DNA of 64,000 bases from Enterococcus thailandicus (GCF_001886265.1 NZ_JXLE01000005.1:14459-78458); one strand, 5' to 3'. Shown: positions 33,993 to 47,338, counted from the stretch's first letter. Numbers and translations are program-made. Notes: generated by a model from the sequence alone, not told the origin.

Positions 33993-34712
33993 TTATAGTT
34001 CATTGACAAAGTAATCGAAGAGACTTTGATCCAGTGGATTGACTTGGTGTGTCAACTCAGGGTGCCATTGAACACCAAAAATTTTTTCTTCGGGATTTTT
34101 ACTCTCGACTGCCTCAATGATTCCGTCATTTGCAATGGCGATTGCTTTCAATGAAGGAGCTAAATCTTTGATCGCTTGATGATGGTAGGAATTGACAAAA
34201 TAAGATTCTGGTAACAAAGAACCAAGTAGACTATTAGCAGAGACCTTTACTTCATGAGTAGCAAAAGTTGGCACAGTTGGTTGTTGTTCGTGTTTAACTG
34301 CCCAATTGGGATAGAGGGAAAGATCCTGATACAAGGTTCCACCTAGTACGACATTCACTAATTGTGTACCACGGCAAACAGAAAAAATGGGTTTCTTTTG
34401 TTTGATTGCTTCTTTGATCAATGCTTGTTCAAAAAGATCTCGGTTCAAGTTAGTTTCTTGTAGCTTTGGATGTGGATCTTGCTGATATAATTGAGGGCTG
34501 ATATCTTGTCCCCCAGCTAATAATAATTTATCGACACGGCTGATAAAGGCAGCTGCGTAGCTTGGTTCAAGTATAGGAAAGACGAGTGGTAAACCACCTG
34601 CTTGTTTCACTGCTTGAACAAATCCTTGTGGGGTATAAGTAACTTCATTTCCTTGAAAAGTATCTGTTGCTTTATTTAAATGATTACCGGCAATTCCAAT
34701 AATAGGTTGCAT
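33993..34712 (-). CDS. Gamma-glutamyl-gamma-aminobutyrate hydrolase family protein (peptidase C26)
   Basis: A 239-residue class I glutamine amidotransferase-like hydrolase. The nucleophile elbow is PIFSVCRGTQLVNVVLGGTL (Cys near 111), and the His-Glu pair is GVQWHPEL near 220; start GIAGNH. PuuD-type enzymes cleave gamma-glutamyl bonds in putrescine breakdown, but no other puu gene is nearby, so the substrate here is open. Stop TAA is followed after six bases by a palindromic repeat unit in the same direction. Confidence 0.85.
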   Translation of the reverse strand: MQPIIGIAGNHLNKATDTFQGNEVTYTPQGFVQAVKQAGGLPLVFPILEPSYAAAFISRVDKLLLAGGQDISPQLYQQDPHPKLQETNLNRDLFEQALIKEAIKQKKPIFSVCRGTQLVNVVLGGTLYQDLSLYPNWAVKHEQQPTVPTFATHEVKVSANSLLGSLLPESYFVNSYHHQAIKDLAPSLKAIAIANDGIIEAVESKNPEEKIFGVQWHPELTHQVNPLDQSLFDYFVNEL

Positions 34713-34864
34713 AGTTGTTCCTCCAGACTGTAACTAAACTGATTGTAACAACTTTTGAAAAAAAGTGGAAATACTTTGAATTTTTTGTGGTACTGAAACC
34801 CTGATGCCATTAGGGTTGGCTAGACTTTTTTTGTAAGTCGCCATTAAAAAGCGTCCGAAAATGG

Positions 34865-34892
34865 TTGAACATTTACCTCATTTTGCTATAAT
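34865..34892 (+). promoter_or_regulatory. ntp operon promoter
   Basis: TTGAAC at 34865-34870 and TATAAT at 34887-34892 with a 16-bp spacer; transcription should start near 34899. Confidence 0.75.
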
Positions 34893-34898
34893 GAAAGA

Positions 34899-35054
34899 CA
34901 AATTCAAATAAAAAAGGTTGGGCGCAAGCTTTCAAGGATCAAGTTCTTCAAGGGGTGAGAAGAACAGTTGTTGAAAGTAGCTCGATTACCAGACAGATAT
35001 CGTTAGAGGTAGCTGCTTTCAATGAACTTGAAAGGCAGTTACCTCTTTTTTTTT
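34899..35054 (+). promoter_or_regulatory. ntp leader RNA with switchable terminator (riboswitch-like)
   Basis: The leader can fold as an aptamer-like arm: CTTTCAA (34929-34935) with TTGAAAG (34971-34977), enclosing GTTCTTC (34943-34949) with GAAGAAC (34959-34965). It ends in a strong intrinsic terminator with arms 35005-35022 and 35028-35046, then nine T. The strand 34971-34982 can instead pair with 35011-35022 over 12 bp, which would open the terminator. The two states exclude each other. The operon encodes a Na+ pump, so a Na+-sensing riboswitch (Na+-I, formerly DUF1646 motif) is an attractive guess, not shown. Confidence 0.7.
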
Positions 35055-35074
35055 ATCGAAAGGATGTGAACGAT

Positions 35075-35395
35075 TTGTTAGAAATTTTGGAACAGATTCG
35101 TAAAGCGGAAGAAAAAAATGAACAACAGATGCAAGTTTTGCGTACTGAGATGCAACAGTTAACAAAGAAAAAAGAAGATGAGATTCACGTGATTGAGGAA
35201 AGAAAAAGACAAGAATTGACTCAACTTCTTTCAGAGAAAAAACAAATCAAAGAAGCAACACTTCAGACCAAACAAAAACAGTTAGATGAGGAAATCCAAC
35301 AGGTTCAACAAACACTAGCTGAACAATATGCCGAACATCAAGAACATGCAATAGATCTAATTATTGAAAGGGTGAAAGAATATGTCCGTCACTAA
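35075..35395 (+). CDS. ntpF: V-type Na+-ATPase subunit NtpF (peripheral stalk)
   Basis: About 106 residues forming one long charged helix ([20 protein letters not shown] onwards), as expected for the subunit H/G-type stalk protein that pairs with NtpE. The frame is open from 34955, but that part lies inside the leader terminator. Translation must start behind 35054. TTG 35075 has AAAGGA 10 bases upstream and is preferred; GTG 35066 is too close to it. First gene of the ntp operon; overlaps ntpI by 14 bases. Confidence 0.82.
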   Translation: MLEILEQIRKAEEKNEQQMQVLRTEMQQLTKKKEDEIHVIEERKRQELTQLLSEKKQIKEATLQTKQKQLDEEIQQVQQTLAEQYAEHQEHAIDLIIERVKEYVRH

Positions 35396-37379
35396 GATGG
35401 AAAAAGTCACACTCATTTCAGATCAGAAGAACCAAGAAGCTGTTTTACAAGCTATCCAAGGAATTCAACAAGTTGAATTCCGCAATTTATTTCAAGAAAC
35501 GACTAATAATCATTGGGTCGATACCTACTTTCCACAGACCAAAACTTTTACTGAGAATACGAGTCAACATGAATTAGAACAACGGTTACAATCAATTCGT
35601 GAAGCGGTTCAATTTATTGAGCATCATGGTCATTCTCAACAAAAGCTGGTTCATTTAAAACGAACGGAACTTTCTTTGCATGAATTAGAAGTTGCTTATT
35701 CAGAAGCTGATTTTTTGAAAAAATTACAAGAAATCTTGGAATTAAAAAAACAGTGGCAGAAGCTAAGTGAACGACGTAAAGAACTAACGGAAGAAGAGGA
35801 ATATCTTTCAAATTGGCAATACTTGGATGTGATTCCTGCAACTTTTCATAGTCAAAAGACAGTTCTAGTTTTGGGAAGTATGGGAACAACTAGTTTGGAG
35901 CCTTTTCAAACAGCTGTAGCACAATTACCTGTTTATTTGGAAGAGATTTATTCTACACCAAAATCTGTTTACTTGGCGTATATTACTTTGCAAGACGCAG
36001 CAGAACAGGTAGCAGAACTTGCAGGTCGGCATGGCTTAACGGTGTGTAATTATCCCTATGATGAAGTGCCAAGCAAAGCTTTAACCAAAATCAAACAGCA
36101 ATTGCTAGAAGTGCAAACTAACCAAAAGGAACTAGCTGCCAAGATTGGTTTGTATCGTGAAAAGATTCGTGAATTTGAATGGGTGGAAGAAGTGACCTTA
36201 GCGCTGATTGAACGTGAAAGAGTCAAGCAACAATTTGTGCGTTCAAAGCAACTGATTGTTTTACAAGGCTGGATTGGAATAGATACAAAGGAAGATTTGA
36301 TGACAGCTTTAGCAGAAAAACTTCCAGCTTCGGCTGTTCATGTTCAATTTGAGTCACCAACAGTCGAAGAAATTCAAATGGAAGTACCAACAAAATTAAC
36401 CAATCATCCACTAGTCGAGCCATTTGAATTACTAACAGAGATGTATAGTTTACCAAAATACGAAGAAGTTGATCCAACGCCATGGTTCATGCCGTTTTAT
36501 CTTGTCTTTTTCGGTATGATGGTTGCAGATGTTGGGTATGGGTTATTGTTATTGATTGGTTCGATCTTATTACAAAAATGGGTCACTTTACCACGTGGAC
36601 TTACAAGATTTGTTAAGTTTTTTGAGATTTTATCTATCCCAACGATTATCTGGGGCTTGATTTACAGTTCATTTTTCGGCATGGCGTTACCAAAAACAAT
36701 CTTTGGTCTACCACTACCATTTCCTATTTTATCAACAACAGAAGATGTTAATACGATTTTGATTTTATCAGTTATTTTTGGTTTGATTCAAATCTTAGTT
36801 GGTCTATTTGTTTCAGCAAAAGAAAACTTGAAGAGAAAAGCGTACTTAAATGCGATTAGCGAAGGATTTGCATGGCAAGGTATCTTAATCGGAATTGTCT
36901 TAGCTGTAGTCGGAGCAGTTGTGTTAAAACAAAAACAATTTTTGTATCTTGGAGGCAGTATTGCGATTTTATCGGCGCTTTGTATTGTGATTATTCCAAT
37001 CATTCAGTCTACTTCGAAAGCGAAAGGGGCTGCCAAGGGCGTATACAATCTATACGGATTAACGAGCTATATCGGTGACCTAGTTAGTTATACTCGTTTG
37101 ATGGCACTTGGGATTTCTGGTGGAAGTATCGCCGCCGCGTTTAATATGTTGGTAGCATTTATGCCGCCAGTAGCGCGATTTAGTGCAGGTTTGTTTTTGA
37201 TTGTTCTCTTACATGCATTAAATCTATTCTTAACATTATTGAGTGCCTATGTTCATGGTGCTCGGTTACAATATGTCGAATTTTTTGGCAAGTTTTATAC
37301 AGGTGGTGGGCGAGCATTTCAACCACTTAAAACCGCAGAAAAATATGTCAACATCAATCATCGAAAACAAAAAAAGTGA
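35382..37379 (+). CDS. ntpI: V-type Na+-ATPase subunit NtpI (stator, a subunit)
   Basis: A 665-residue protein. The N-terminal half is cytosolic with coiled coils. The C-terminal half (from about 365) has seven to eight membrane helices, beginning [20 protein letters not shown]. The conserved arginine region lies in [20 protein letters not shown] near 565; this Arg displaces Na+ from the rotor ring. It forms the ion channel with NtpK. Starts ATG 35382 inside ntpF; ntpK follows after 21 bases. Confidence 0.93.
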   Translation: MSVTKMEKVTLISDQKNQEAVLQAIQGIQQVEFRNLFQETTNNHWVDTYFPQTKTFTENTSQHELEQRLQSIREAVQFIEHHGHSQQKLVHLKRTELSLHELEVAYSEADFLKKLQEILELKKQWQKLSERRKELTEEEEYLSNWQYLDVIPATFHSQKTVLVLGSMGTTSLEPFQTAVAQLPVYLEEIYSTPKSVYLAYITLQDAAEQVAELAGRHGLTVCNYPYDEVPSKALTKIKQQLLEVQTNQKELAAKIGLYREKIREFEWVEEVTLALIERERVKQQFVRSKQLIVLQGWIGIDTKEDLMTALAEKLPASAVHVQFESPTVEEIQMEVPTKLTNHPLVEPFELLTEMYSLPKYEEVDPTPWFMPFYLVFFGMMVADVGYGLLLLIGSILLQKWVTLPRGLTRFVKFFEILSIPTIIWGLIYSSFFGMALPKTIFGLPLPFPILSTTEDVNTILILSVIFGLIQILVGLFVSAKENLKRKAYLNAISEGFAWQGILIGIVLAVVGAVVLKQKQFLYLGGSIAILSALCIVIIPIIQSTSKAKGAAKGVYNLYGLTSYIGDLVSYTRLMALGISGGSIAAAFNMLVAFMPPVARFSAGLFLIVLLHALNLFLTLLSAYVHGARLQYVEFFGKFYTGGGRAFQPLKTAEKYVNINHRKQKK

Positions 37380-37397
37380 ATAATGGAGGAGTTTTAA

Positions 37398-37871
<474 letters not shown>

Positions 37872-37890
37872 ACGTAAAGGAGGAGAATCA

Positions 37891-38475
37891 ATGGATGCCA
37901 TTGAACAAATCATTAAGCAAATAAATGAAGACGCAGCAAATGAACGTGCTGCTTTTGAGACAGCTGAACGTAAAAAGATTGAGCAAGTGTTCAAACAAAA
38001 ATCAGAACAAGTAACGACTACTTTTCAGCAACAAGAGCGTAAGCAACTCGAGTCATTAGAGCGACACTATCGTCAATTAGAAAATCGTCAGCAAGTCGAA
38101 GCTCGACAAGATATGCTAAATCAAAAACAAGCTTTTTTAGATAAGTTATTTGATGAAGCAATTGAGAAAATGGAAGCGTGGAAACCACAAGATGTTCTCG
38201 CATTTGTACAGACAGCTTTAAGTCCATTGGCATTAAAAGGAGAAGTAATCTTTCGCGTAGGTGAAAAATCGGCAGATATTTTTACGGAAGAGCAAATAAA
38301 AGATTTCTCTCAAAAACTGCCCTTTACATTAGTTAAAGATCCAAAGGTAATCCCAAATGAAGCTGGTTTTGTCTTGGACAGTAAAGGAATTCAATACAAT
38401 TTTTTGTTTAGTCGGTTAGTGACGGAGCTAAGAGGCTCGATGGGGTATGAACTAGCACAACAATTGTTTACTTAA
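37891..38475 (+). CDS. ntpE: V-type Na+-ATPase subunit NtpE (peripheral stalk)
   Basis: A 194-residue protein. The N-terminal ~100 residues are a charged helix (ERAAFETAERKKIEQVFKQK) that pairs with NtpF; the C-terminal globular domain (about 110-194) binds the NtpA/NtpB head, ending GSMGYELAQQLF. It acts as stator link between head and membrane. The next gene starts 11 bases downstream. Confidence 0.92.
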   Translation: MDAIEQIIKQINEDAANERAAFETAERKKIEQVFKQKSEQVTTTFQQQERKQLESLERHYRQLENRQQVEARQDMLNQKQAFLDKLFDEAIEKMEAWKPQDVLAFVQTALSPLALKGEVIFRVGEKSADIFTEEQIKDFSQKLPFTLVKDPKVIPNEAGFVLDSKGIQYNFLFSRLVTELRGSMGYELAQQLFT

Positions 38476-38486
38476 GGAGGGGAACG

Positions 38487-39473
38487 ATGAACTATCACGA
38501 ATTAAATCCTTTGATTCGCGGGAGAGAGCTTGAATTATTGACGAATGAAGATTTTGAGCGTTTGATTCAAGCCCCTTCAATCGACGCATTTGGCGAACAA
38601 TTGAAAACGACGATTTATCAACCTTATGTTTATGAGGGATTTGAATACGAATTGGAACAAAACTTAGCAAAGGAACAAAGTGAATTGTTTGCATGGCTAA
38701 AGGAACGAGTTCCTGAACCAGAGATTCTTTGGATTTATACGATGCGCTTTACTTTCCATAACTTGAAAGTTTTAACTAAGGCAGAGCTAACAGGCAAAAA
38801 GCTGGATCAGTTATTTATTGATGACGGCTTCTATTCATTAGATATGATGAAAGAAGCGGTTCGAACACAAGATTCTGCTGAATTACCGGAGACATTACTT
38901 GCCAGTATCCGTGAAGTGTTTGATTATTTTGAAGGGGCAACTATTTTACAGGGAATTGATGTGATTTATGATCGTCATTTTCTAACAGAACAGCGCCGAC
39001 TTGGCGAGAAACTTGGGTACAAGGAACTGTTAACGGAAATCATTGCATTGATTGATCTCACAAATATTACAACGACGGCACGTGGACTGAGTCAAAATCG
39101 AACGAAAGGATTTATGACAACTGTTCTTTCAAGTGCGGGTGGCATCGAAAAGGAAATCTTTTTGTCTTTTGTTGGTCAAGAATTAGAAGCATATACTCGC
39201 TTTTTATTAACAACTGATTATGCAGAAATTATTCGCCCTGCACTAAAAGAAACAGAAATTGATCTAATTACTTTGGAACGTTTGAAGGATGATTACCTTT
39301 CCTCCCTTTATCAAGAGGCGCAAACACAGGCTTTTGGTCCATTACCATTACTTGCTTTTTTAAATGCAAAAGAAGTAGAAGGAAAAAATTTGCGTTTGTT
39401 AGCAGTTGGTAAACGTAGCCAATTTAGTACAGAACAAATCAGAGAGCGGGTGAGGACAGTCTATGGGACATAA
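38487..39473 (+). CDS. ntpC: V-type Na+-ATPase subunit NtpC (central stalk socket)
   Basis: A 328-residue all-helical protein of the V/A-type C (d) subunit family, which couples the rotor ring to the central axis NtpD-NtpG. It starts [17 protein letters not shown] and contains [20 protein letters not shown]. No membrane segment. Overlaps the start of ntpG by 11 bases, implying coupled translation. Confidence 0.9.
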   Translation: MNYHELNPLIRGRELELLTNEDFERLIQAPSIDAFGEQLKTTIYQPYVYEGFEYELEQNLAKEQSELFAWLKERVPEPEILWIYTMRFTFHNLKVLTKAELTGKKLDQLFIDDGFYSLDMMKEAVRTQDSAELPETLLASIREVFDYFEGATILQGIDVIYDRHFLTEQRRLGEKLGYKELLTEIIALIDLTNITTTARGLSQNRTKGFMTTVLSSAGGIEKEIFLSFVGQELEAYTRFLLTTDYAEIIRPALKETEIDLITLERLKDDYLSSLYQEAQTQAFGPLPLLAFLNAKEVEGKNLRLLAVGKRSQFSTEQIRERVRTVYGT

Positions 39474-39774
39474 AATTGGTGTAATTGGTGACAAGGCATC
39501 TGTCTTACCTTTTCAGTTAGTTGGTTTTGATGTTCACTTTGAAACAAATCCACAGAATGTACGTCGACTCGTGGAGCAAATGGCAAAAGAGGGCTATGGT
39601 GTAATCTATGTCACAGAACAATGTGCGACTTCCATCCCAGAAGTAATTGCTCGCTACCAAGAACAACTGATACCAGCAATCGTATTGATTCCTAATTATC
39701 AAGGAACAGAGAAGATTGGCTTAACTGAAATTCAAAACAATGTTGAAAAAGCCGTAGGTCAAAATATTTTATAG
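39463..39774 (+). CDS. ntpG: V-type Na+-ATPase subunit NtpG (F-type axis subunit)
   Basis: A 103-residue V-type subunit F: an alpha/beta fold with [20 protein letters not shown] at the start and [19 protein letters not shown], ending with the flexible helix. It binds NtpD in the central shaft. ATG 39463 lies within ntpC. ntpA follows after 21 bases. Confidence 0.93.
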   Translation: MGHKIGVIGDKASVLPFQLVGFDVHFETNPQNVRRLVEQMAKEGYGVIYVTEQCATSIPEVIARYQEQLIPAIVLIPNYQGTEKIGLTEIQNNVEKAVGQNIL

Positions 39775-39795
39775 TAGGGAAAAGGAGCGAATGAT

Positions 39796-42951
<3,156 letters not shown>

Positions 42952-42952
<1 letters not shown>

Positions 42953-43590
42953 TGGCAAGACTAACGGTGAATCCAACGCGTATGGAGTTTACTCGTTTAA
43001 AAAAACAGTTAACAACGGCTACTCGTGGACACAAATTACTGAAAGATAAGCAAGATGAATTGATGCGTCAGTTTATTCTACTCGTTCGCAAAAATCATCA
43101 GCTTCGTCAAGAAATGGAAGCTGAGTTACAGGCTGCCATGGCAAATGTGGTTCTTGCGAATGCATCAATCAATGAAGCCTTCATTGAAGAATTGTTTGTG
43201 CTACCTGCCGAAACGATGGAATTAGCAGTGACTGAAAAAAATATTATGAGCGTCAAGGTACCTGTGATGAACTTTCAATATGATGACCGACTGGGAGAAG
43301 CGCCGTTAGAATATGGCTATTTAAACTCCAATGCAGAACTAGATCAAGCAATTGAACAATTTACGAGTGTGTTGCCTAAACTGTTAGCATTAACGGAAAT
43401 CGAAAAAACGTGTCAGTTGATGGCAAGCGAAATTGAAAAAACACGACGAAGAGTAAATGCTTTAGAGTACATGACGATTCCTCAGTTGGAAGAAACGATT
43501 TATTACATTCAAATGAAACTCGAAGAAAATGAACGTGCAGAAGTTACTCGTTTAATCAAAATCAAGGATATGGGAAGTAGCCATTCATAG
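42952..43590 (+). CDS. ntpD: V-type Na+-ATPase subunit NtpD (central axis)
   Basis: A 212-residue coiled-coil axis subunit. It starts [18 protein letters not shown], and its C-terminal helix reads [20 protein letters not shown], the classical V/A-type D signature. It rotates inside the A3B3 head. Followed by a 23-codon frame and the KtrB-like gene. Confidence 0.94.
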
Positions 43591-43626
43591 TAGCTACAAT
43601 TCCGCGTAAGCGAAAAAAGAGAGTTG

Positions 43627-43698
43627 ATGAAAATCAAGTCTCTTTTTCTCAAAAATGAACTAGCACAAGACGAACAGGAAGGCAGTGAACTTGCTTGA
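43627..43698 (+). CDS. Tiny ORF between ntpD and ntpJ (ntpH-position)
   Basis: A 23-residue frame (MKIKSLFLKNELAQDEQEGS and ELA). In E. hirae a small ORF called ntpH lies at this place. The stop TGA overlaps the TTG start of the next gene (TTGA), so translation of this frame could feed ribosomes to ntpJ. Its own ribosome site (AGAGAG) is weak. It may be a translational coupler or chance. Confidence 0.35.
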   Translation: MKIKSLFLKNELAQDEQEGSELA

Positions 43699-45050
43699 AG
43701 ACACGATTGATTCAACTTTTTCAAAAATTATCAGCGGTACAATTATTAGCTTTCGGTTTTTTTGCGCTGATTTTTACTGGAGGAAGCTTATTATCCCTGC
43801 CATTTTTTAGTCGAAGTGGGGAGGCAACCAACTATCTGGATGCGCTGTTTACAGCGACATCGGCGATTTGTGTTACCGGACTGACTACTTTAAATACTGT
43901 CGAACATTGGAATGGTTTGGGACAACTGGTTTTGCTGATTTTAATTGAAATTGGTGGATTAGGCTTTATGATGGTGCCAATTTTATATTTCATGCTTGCT
44001 CGAAAAAAGATTAGTTTGAGTACACGTATTGTGTTAAAAGAAGCGTTGAATTTAGAAAAAATGGCTGGTGTAACCGATTTGATGCTTTATATTTTTAAGT
44101 TTGCTTTAGTAATCCAGCTAGTAGGTGCCGTGGCATTATCAATCGTGTTTGTTCCTGAATTTGGTTGGATTAAGGGAAGCTGGTATGGTATTTTTCATGC
44201 TATTTCTAGTTTTTGTAATGCTGGATTTGATTTGTTAGGCGAGAGCCTGGTTGCACATCAAGAAAATAATTATTTATTACTCGTGATTTCAATATTGATT
44301 ATTGCTGGTGGATTAGGGTTCATTGTTTGGCGTGACTTGTTGACCTTTCATCAAACGAAAAAAATCAGTTTACACTCAAAAATTGCTTTAAGTATGACGA
44401 GTATTTTGTTAGTAGGTAGTTTTTTCGTTTTTCTTTTTACGGAAAAAAATGGAGCAAACTTTTTACAAGGCAATTTTAGTAATCGGATAGTTAATACATT
44501 CTTTTTAAGCGTGACACCTCGAACGGCAGGTTATTCGTCGATTGATTATTCTAAGATGAGCCATGCTGGTTTGATCCTAACCATGTTTTTGATGTACATC
44601 GGTGGAACTTCTGGTTCAACTGCGGGGGGACTTAAAACAACCACTTTGGGTGTGTTGCTAGCGCAAATGCGTTCAATGTTTAAAGGGAGAACAAGAGCTG
44701 AAATTTTTGGACGTACGATACGACAACCAACTATTTTGCGTGCGTTGACTTTATTTTTTTTAACACTGACTCTTTGTGTGGTGGCAGTAATGATTTTATC
44801 AATTACAGAATATGTACCAGAAAAAATGGGGCTTGAATATATCGCATTTGAGGTCTTCTCTGCTTTTGGCACGGTTGGTTTGACAATGGGATTGACGCCA
44901 GATTTATCAGTTGTTGGGAAAATTTTGATTATGGCATTGATGTATACTGGGCGCGTTGGCGTGTTGACGATTGCTTTTTCATTGATGAAAAAAGTTCATC
45001 AGCAAGAAATAAAAATCAAATATCCAGAAGAAAGTGTGATGATTGGGTAA
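43695..45050 (+). CDS. ntpJ: KtrB/NtpJ potassium transporter membrane subunit
   Basis: A 451-residue protein of the Trk/Ktr/HKT superfamily with four membrane-pore-membrane repeats. The filter regions are CVTGLTTLNT, SFCNAGFDLLG, TPRTAGYSSIDYSKM and FSAFGTVGLTMGLT, each with the filter Gly. E. hirae NtpJ is the K+ uptake protein encoded last in the ntp operon and works without affecting ATPase function. No KtrA gene is adjacent. TTG start at 43695 with AGGAAGG about 11 bases upstream. Na+ export and K+ import are thus jointly expressed. Confidence 0.9.
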   Translation: MKTRLIQLFQKLSAVQLLAFGFFALIFTGGSLLSLPFFSRSGEATNYLDALFTATSAICVTGLTTLNTVEHWNGLGQLVLLILIEIGGLGFMMVPILYFMLARKKISLSTRIVLKEALNLEKMAGVTDLMLYIFKFALVIQLVGAVALSIVFVPEFGWIKGSWYGIFHAISSFCNAGFDLLGESLVAHQENNYLLLVISILIIAGGLGFIVWRDLLTFHQTKKISLHSKIALSMTSILLVGSFFVFLFTEKNGANFLQGNFSNRIVNTFFLSVTPRTAGYSSIDYSKMSHAGLILTMFLMYIGGTSGSTAGGLKTTTLGVLLAQMRSMFKGRTRAEIFGRTIRQPTILRALTLFFLTLTLCVVAVMILSITEYVPEKMGLEYIAFEVFSAFGTVGLTMGLTPDLSVVGKILIMALMYTGRVGVLTIAFSLMKKVHQQEIKIKYPEESVMIG

Positions 45051-45140
45051 GTCAAATAAAAATAGTACTTTTTTGACGATACTCCAAACAAAAAAGAAAC
45101 TGGGAAAAAATAAAAAAACCGTCGTTCTTAACACATTTCA

Positions 45141-45190
45141 AAAAAAACGCCTAAAATCAACGTTTTCAAAACGAATTTTAGGCGTTTTTT
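45141..45190. terminator. Bidirectional terminator between ntpJ and glyoxalase gene
   Basis: ACGCCTAAAAT..ACGTTTT/AAAACG..ATTTTAGGCGT with A- and T-runs on both sides. Nearly the same hairpin occurs at 5732-5780; both lie 22-33 bases behind a minus-strand gene. Confidence 0.88.
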
Positions 45191-45222
45191 CTATCTAGGT
45201 TAGCTCTTTTTAAGTGAGTGGA

Positions 45223-45594
45223 TTATCCACGAATAACTTCAATTTTGTAACCATCAGGATCGATAACAAAGTAATAAGAAGGAGCAGTTCCCGGCAATCC
45301 TTTTAAGTCAGTTATATTTAAACCAGCAGCTTGGTGTTTCTCATGTAATGCTTCCAAATCATCTGCAGCAATTGCAATATGGCCATAACCGTTTCCTAGA
45401 TCATATGCTTCATGATCGTAGTTGTACGTCAATTCTAGTTCGTAATCATCTCCCGGCAAAGTTAAGTAAACAAGAGTGAACTTATTTTCTGGAAAATCAC
45501 GACGGCGACTTTCTTCAAAGCCAAACGCAGTTTGATAAAATTCAAGAGATGCGTCAAGGTCTTTTACACGGACGCAAGTGTGTGCCATTTTCAT
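45223..45594 (-). CDS. gloA: Glyoxalase I (lactoylglutathione lyase-like)
   Basis: A 123-residue VOC-fold protein. It has the glyoxalase I signature HTCVRVKDLDASLEFYQTAF with metal ligand His near residue 5, a Glu in YELELTYN, a His in GYGHIAIA and the last Glu in GYKIEVI, so all four metal ligands are present. It converts the methylglyoxal-thiol adduct to the lactoyl thioester. Start ATG 45594 follows GAAAGGAAG; the longer frame to 45669 has no ribosome site. Confidence 0.9.
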   Translation of the reverse strand: MKMAHTCVRVKDLDASLEFYQTAFGFEESRRRDFPENKFTLVYLTLPGDDYELELTYNYDHEAYDLGNGYGHIAIAADDLEALHEKHQAAGLNITDLKGLPGTAPSYYFVIDPDGYKIEVIRG

Positions 45595-45714
45595 AAATAA
45601 AAACTTCCTTTCTTTTTTATTCATGATAGCAAAGAATAACAAGAAAAATAAATATTGGTGCTTGTTCATGAGAAAACTCTCATGTAAAATAAAAAGAAAA
45701 AGGTGGGAAAATGA

Positions 45715-46185
45715 ATGGATTATCCAGTTTTTGGAGAAAAGAAACAGTCAGCCAGCTATCAAACACGCTATGCTGCATATATCATTGTAGAAAAAGAAAC
45801 AGAAATAGCTTTGGTTGAGGCACCAAATGGCGCATTTTTCCTACCTGGCGGAGAAATTGAGGGACAAGAAACCAAAGAAGAAGCCATTGCTCGTGAGATG
45901 ATTGAAGAACTTGGCATCACGGTAGTCATTGATTGTTTCTTAGGACAAGCAGATGAATATTTTTATTCCAACTACCGCGCGACCTATTATTACAACCCTG
46001 GTTATTTTTATGTTGCTAAAAGTTGGGAAAAAATTGGGGAGCCTACTGAAACAACAAACCGTATTTGGTGGGTAACTCCTGCGGATGCGATTGTGAAGCT
46101 GAAGAGAGGTAGCCATCAATGGGCGGTTAAAAAATGGCTAGAGGACAAATATAAAGTTGAACAAGAAATTGAAACAAAAAATTAA
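45715..46185 (+). CDS. Nudix hydrolase
   Basis: A 156-residue protein with a complete Nudix box GGEIEGQETKEEAIAREMIE followed by ELGI (Gly, Arg-Glu, Glu-Glu, Gly pattern). It hydrolyses a nucleoside diphosphate linked to another moiety; the substrate is unknown. The aromatic C-terminal half (YFYSNYRATYYYNPGYFYVA) is distinctive. GTGGGA-type weak ribosome site before ATG 45715. Confidence 0.88.
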   Translation: MDYPVFGEKKQSASYQTRYAAYIIVEKETEIALVEAPNGAFFLPGGEIEGQETKEEAIAREMIEELGITVVIDCFLGQADEYFYSNYRATYYYNPGYFYVAKSWEKIGEPTETTNRIWWVTPADAIVKLKRGSHQWAVKKWLEDKYKVEQEIETKN

Positions 46186-46302
46186 AATCGTAAGTACAGA
46201 ATTAAGTTGTTTAAAACTTCAACGTCTATTTTAGAAGATTTACTTAACAGATGGTTATTAAAAGTTTAGTTCTGGCTTGTGATTCATTGAGGAAAGTAAA
46301 AA

Positions 46303-46413
46303 AGTTGTGGCACAAAGGAGTTAACTTCAAGTAATAAGAACGTCGTTTCTAAAAACAACTTCACATAATTTTAGTAAGGGTAGATTTATTACTTGAAATT
46401 GCTTTAGGAACGC
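46303..46413 (+). repeat. Degenerate palindromic repeat unit (array 7, subtype C)
   Basis: One worn unit from AGTTGTGGCACAAAG to GCTTTAGGAACGCC with arms AAGTAATAAG and TTTATTACTT. Same orientation as the Nudix gene upstream, but 117 bp beyond its stop. The gap 46186-46302 holds nothing else. Confidence 0.75.
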
Positions 46414-46423
46414 CATTTATTCA

Positions 46424-46466
46424 GCAAAAAAGGCTGTGACAATCCATTTGTCACAGCCCTTTTTGC
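46424..46466. terminator. Bidirectional terminator between Nudix and HAD genes
   Basis: GCAAAAAAGGCTGTGACAA and TTGTCACAGCCCTTTTTGC, a long near-perfect stem with a 5-base loop. The core GGCTGTGACAA/TTGTCACAGCC recurs at 51018-51050. Confidence 0.9.
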
Positions 46467-46525
46467 TGATTCACCTTACTAATTTTTTGGGAATAGTAGT
46501 TGCTCAAATAAGTGATGCAGCTGGC

Positions 46526-47338
46526 TTAGTTTAGCACATATTTTTTGATTGCTTCAGCTACGCCGTGTTCTTCATTTGAAGCTGTTAGTGCGTTGGCTGC
46601 TTCTTTTACGATGGTTAAAGCATTTTCCATGGCTACTCCAAGACCAGCATATTCGATCATTGACAAATCATTTTCATTGTCGCCAATTGCCATGACTTCG
46701 TCTTGCTTGATGCCAAGATGTTGTGCTAAGTTTGCAACTGCGGCTCCTTTATTGGCTTCTTTATTCAAGACTTCAAAGTAAAAAGGTGCACTTTTAACCG
46801 TTGTATATTTATCACGAAATTCTTGAGGAAGACGCGCAATTGCTGCATCTAAGATTTCAGGTTCGTCGATCATCATCATTTTGACAATATTCATGTCAGG
46901 TGTCATTTCTTCAGGGGTACGATATTTCAACGGCATGTTTACAAGGCCAGACTCATGGACAGAGTAAGGGCTAATATCACGGTTTGGTGTGTAGATTGCT
47001 TTTTCATCAATTGAGTGTAAGTGGCTGCCAACTCGACGCGCCATCACTTCGATTTCTAAAAAGTCTTCGTGAGTCAATCCGTGACGCGCGATGATGTTTC
47101 CTGTTTTCGTTTGTTGAACTAAAGCACCATTATAAGTGATGACATAGTCTGTGTCTTTGAATAATTCTAATGCTTCGAGTTGTTCTCTGACACCAGGTAA
47201 TGGACGACCCGTACATAAGACAATATTTACTCCTTGTTTGTCTGCTTGTTGAATTGCTTCTTTGACTTCCGTTGTTAATTCACGTTGATCATTTAACAAC
47301 GTGCCATCGATGTCGATAGCGATTAATTTGATAGACAT
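46526..47338 (-). CDS. Cof-type HAD family phosphatase (YidA-like)
   Basis: A 270-residue HAD hydrolase of class IIB. Motif I is AIDIDGTLLND (about 7-17), motif II VLCTGRP, motif III with the Lys of NKEANKGAAV, and motif IV AIGDNENDLSMIEYAG. Such enzymes dephosphorylate sugar phosphates or nucleotides; the substrate is not predictable. Start ATG 47338, with GGAGG 6 bases upstream; the frame opens at 47353 without ribosome site. Confidence 0.9.
   Translation of the reverse strand: MSIKLIAIDIDGTLLNDQRELTTEVKEAIQQADKQGVNIVLCTGRPLPGVREQLEALELFKDTDYVITYNGALVQQTKTGNIIARHGLTHEDFLEIEVMARRVGSHLHSIDEKAIYTPNRDISPYSVHESGLVNMPLKYRTPEEMTPDMNIVKMMMIDEPEILDAAIARLPQEFRDKYTTVKSAPFYFEVLNKEANKGAAVANLAQHLGIKQDEVMAIGDNENDLSMIEYAGLGVAMENALTIVKEAANALTASNEEHGVAEAIKKYVLN

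Noticed and set aside
34955-35074. N-terminal extension of ntpF to GTG 34955
   Set aside because: This stretch contains the leader helices and an intrinsic terminator, so coding there is unlikely. A start behind the terminator is preferred.
45578-45790. Plus-strand frame of 70 codons before the Nudix gene
   Set aside because: Antisense to the glyoxalase start and overlapping the Nudix gene in another frame; no support.
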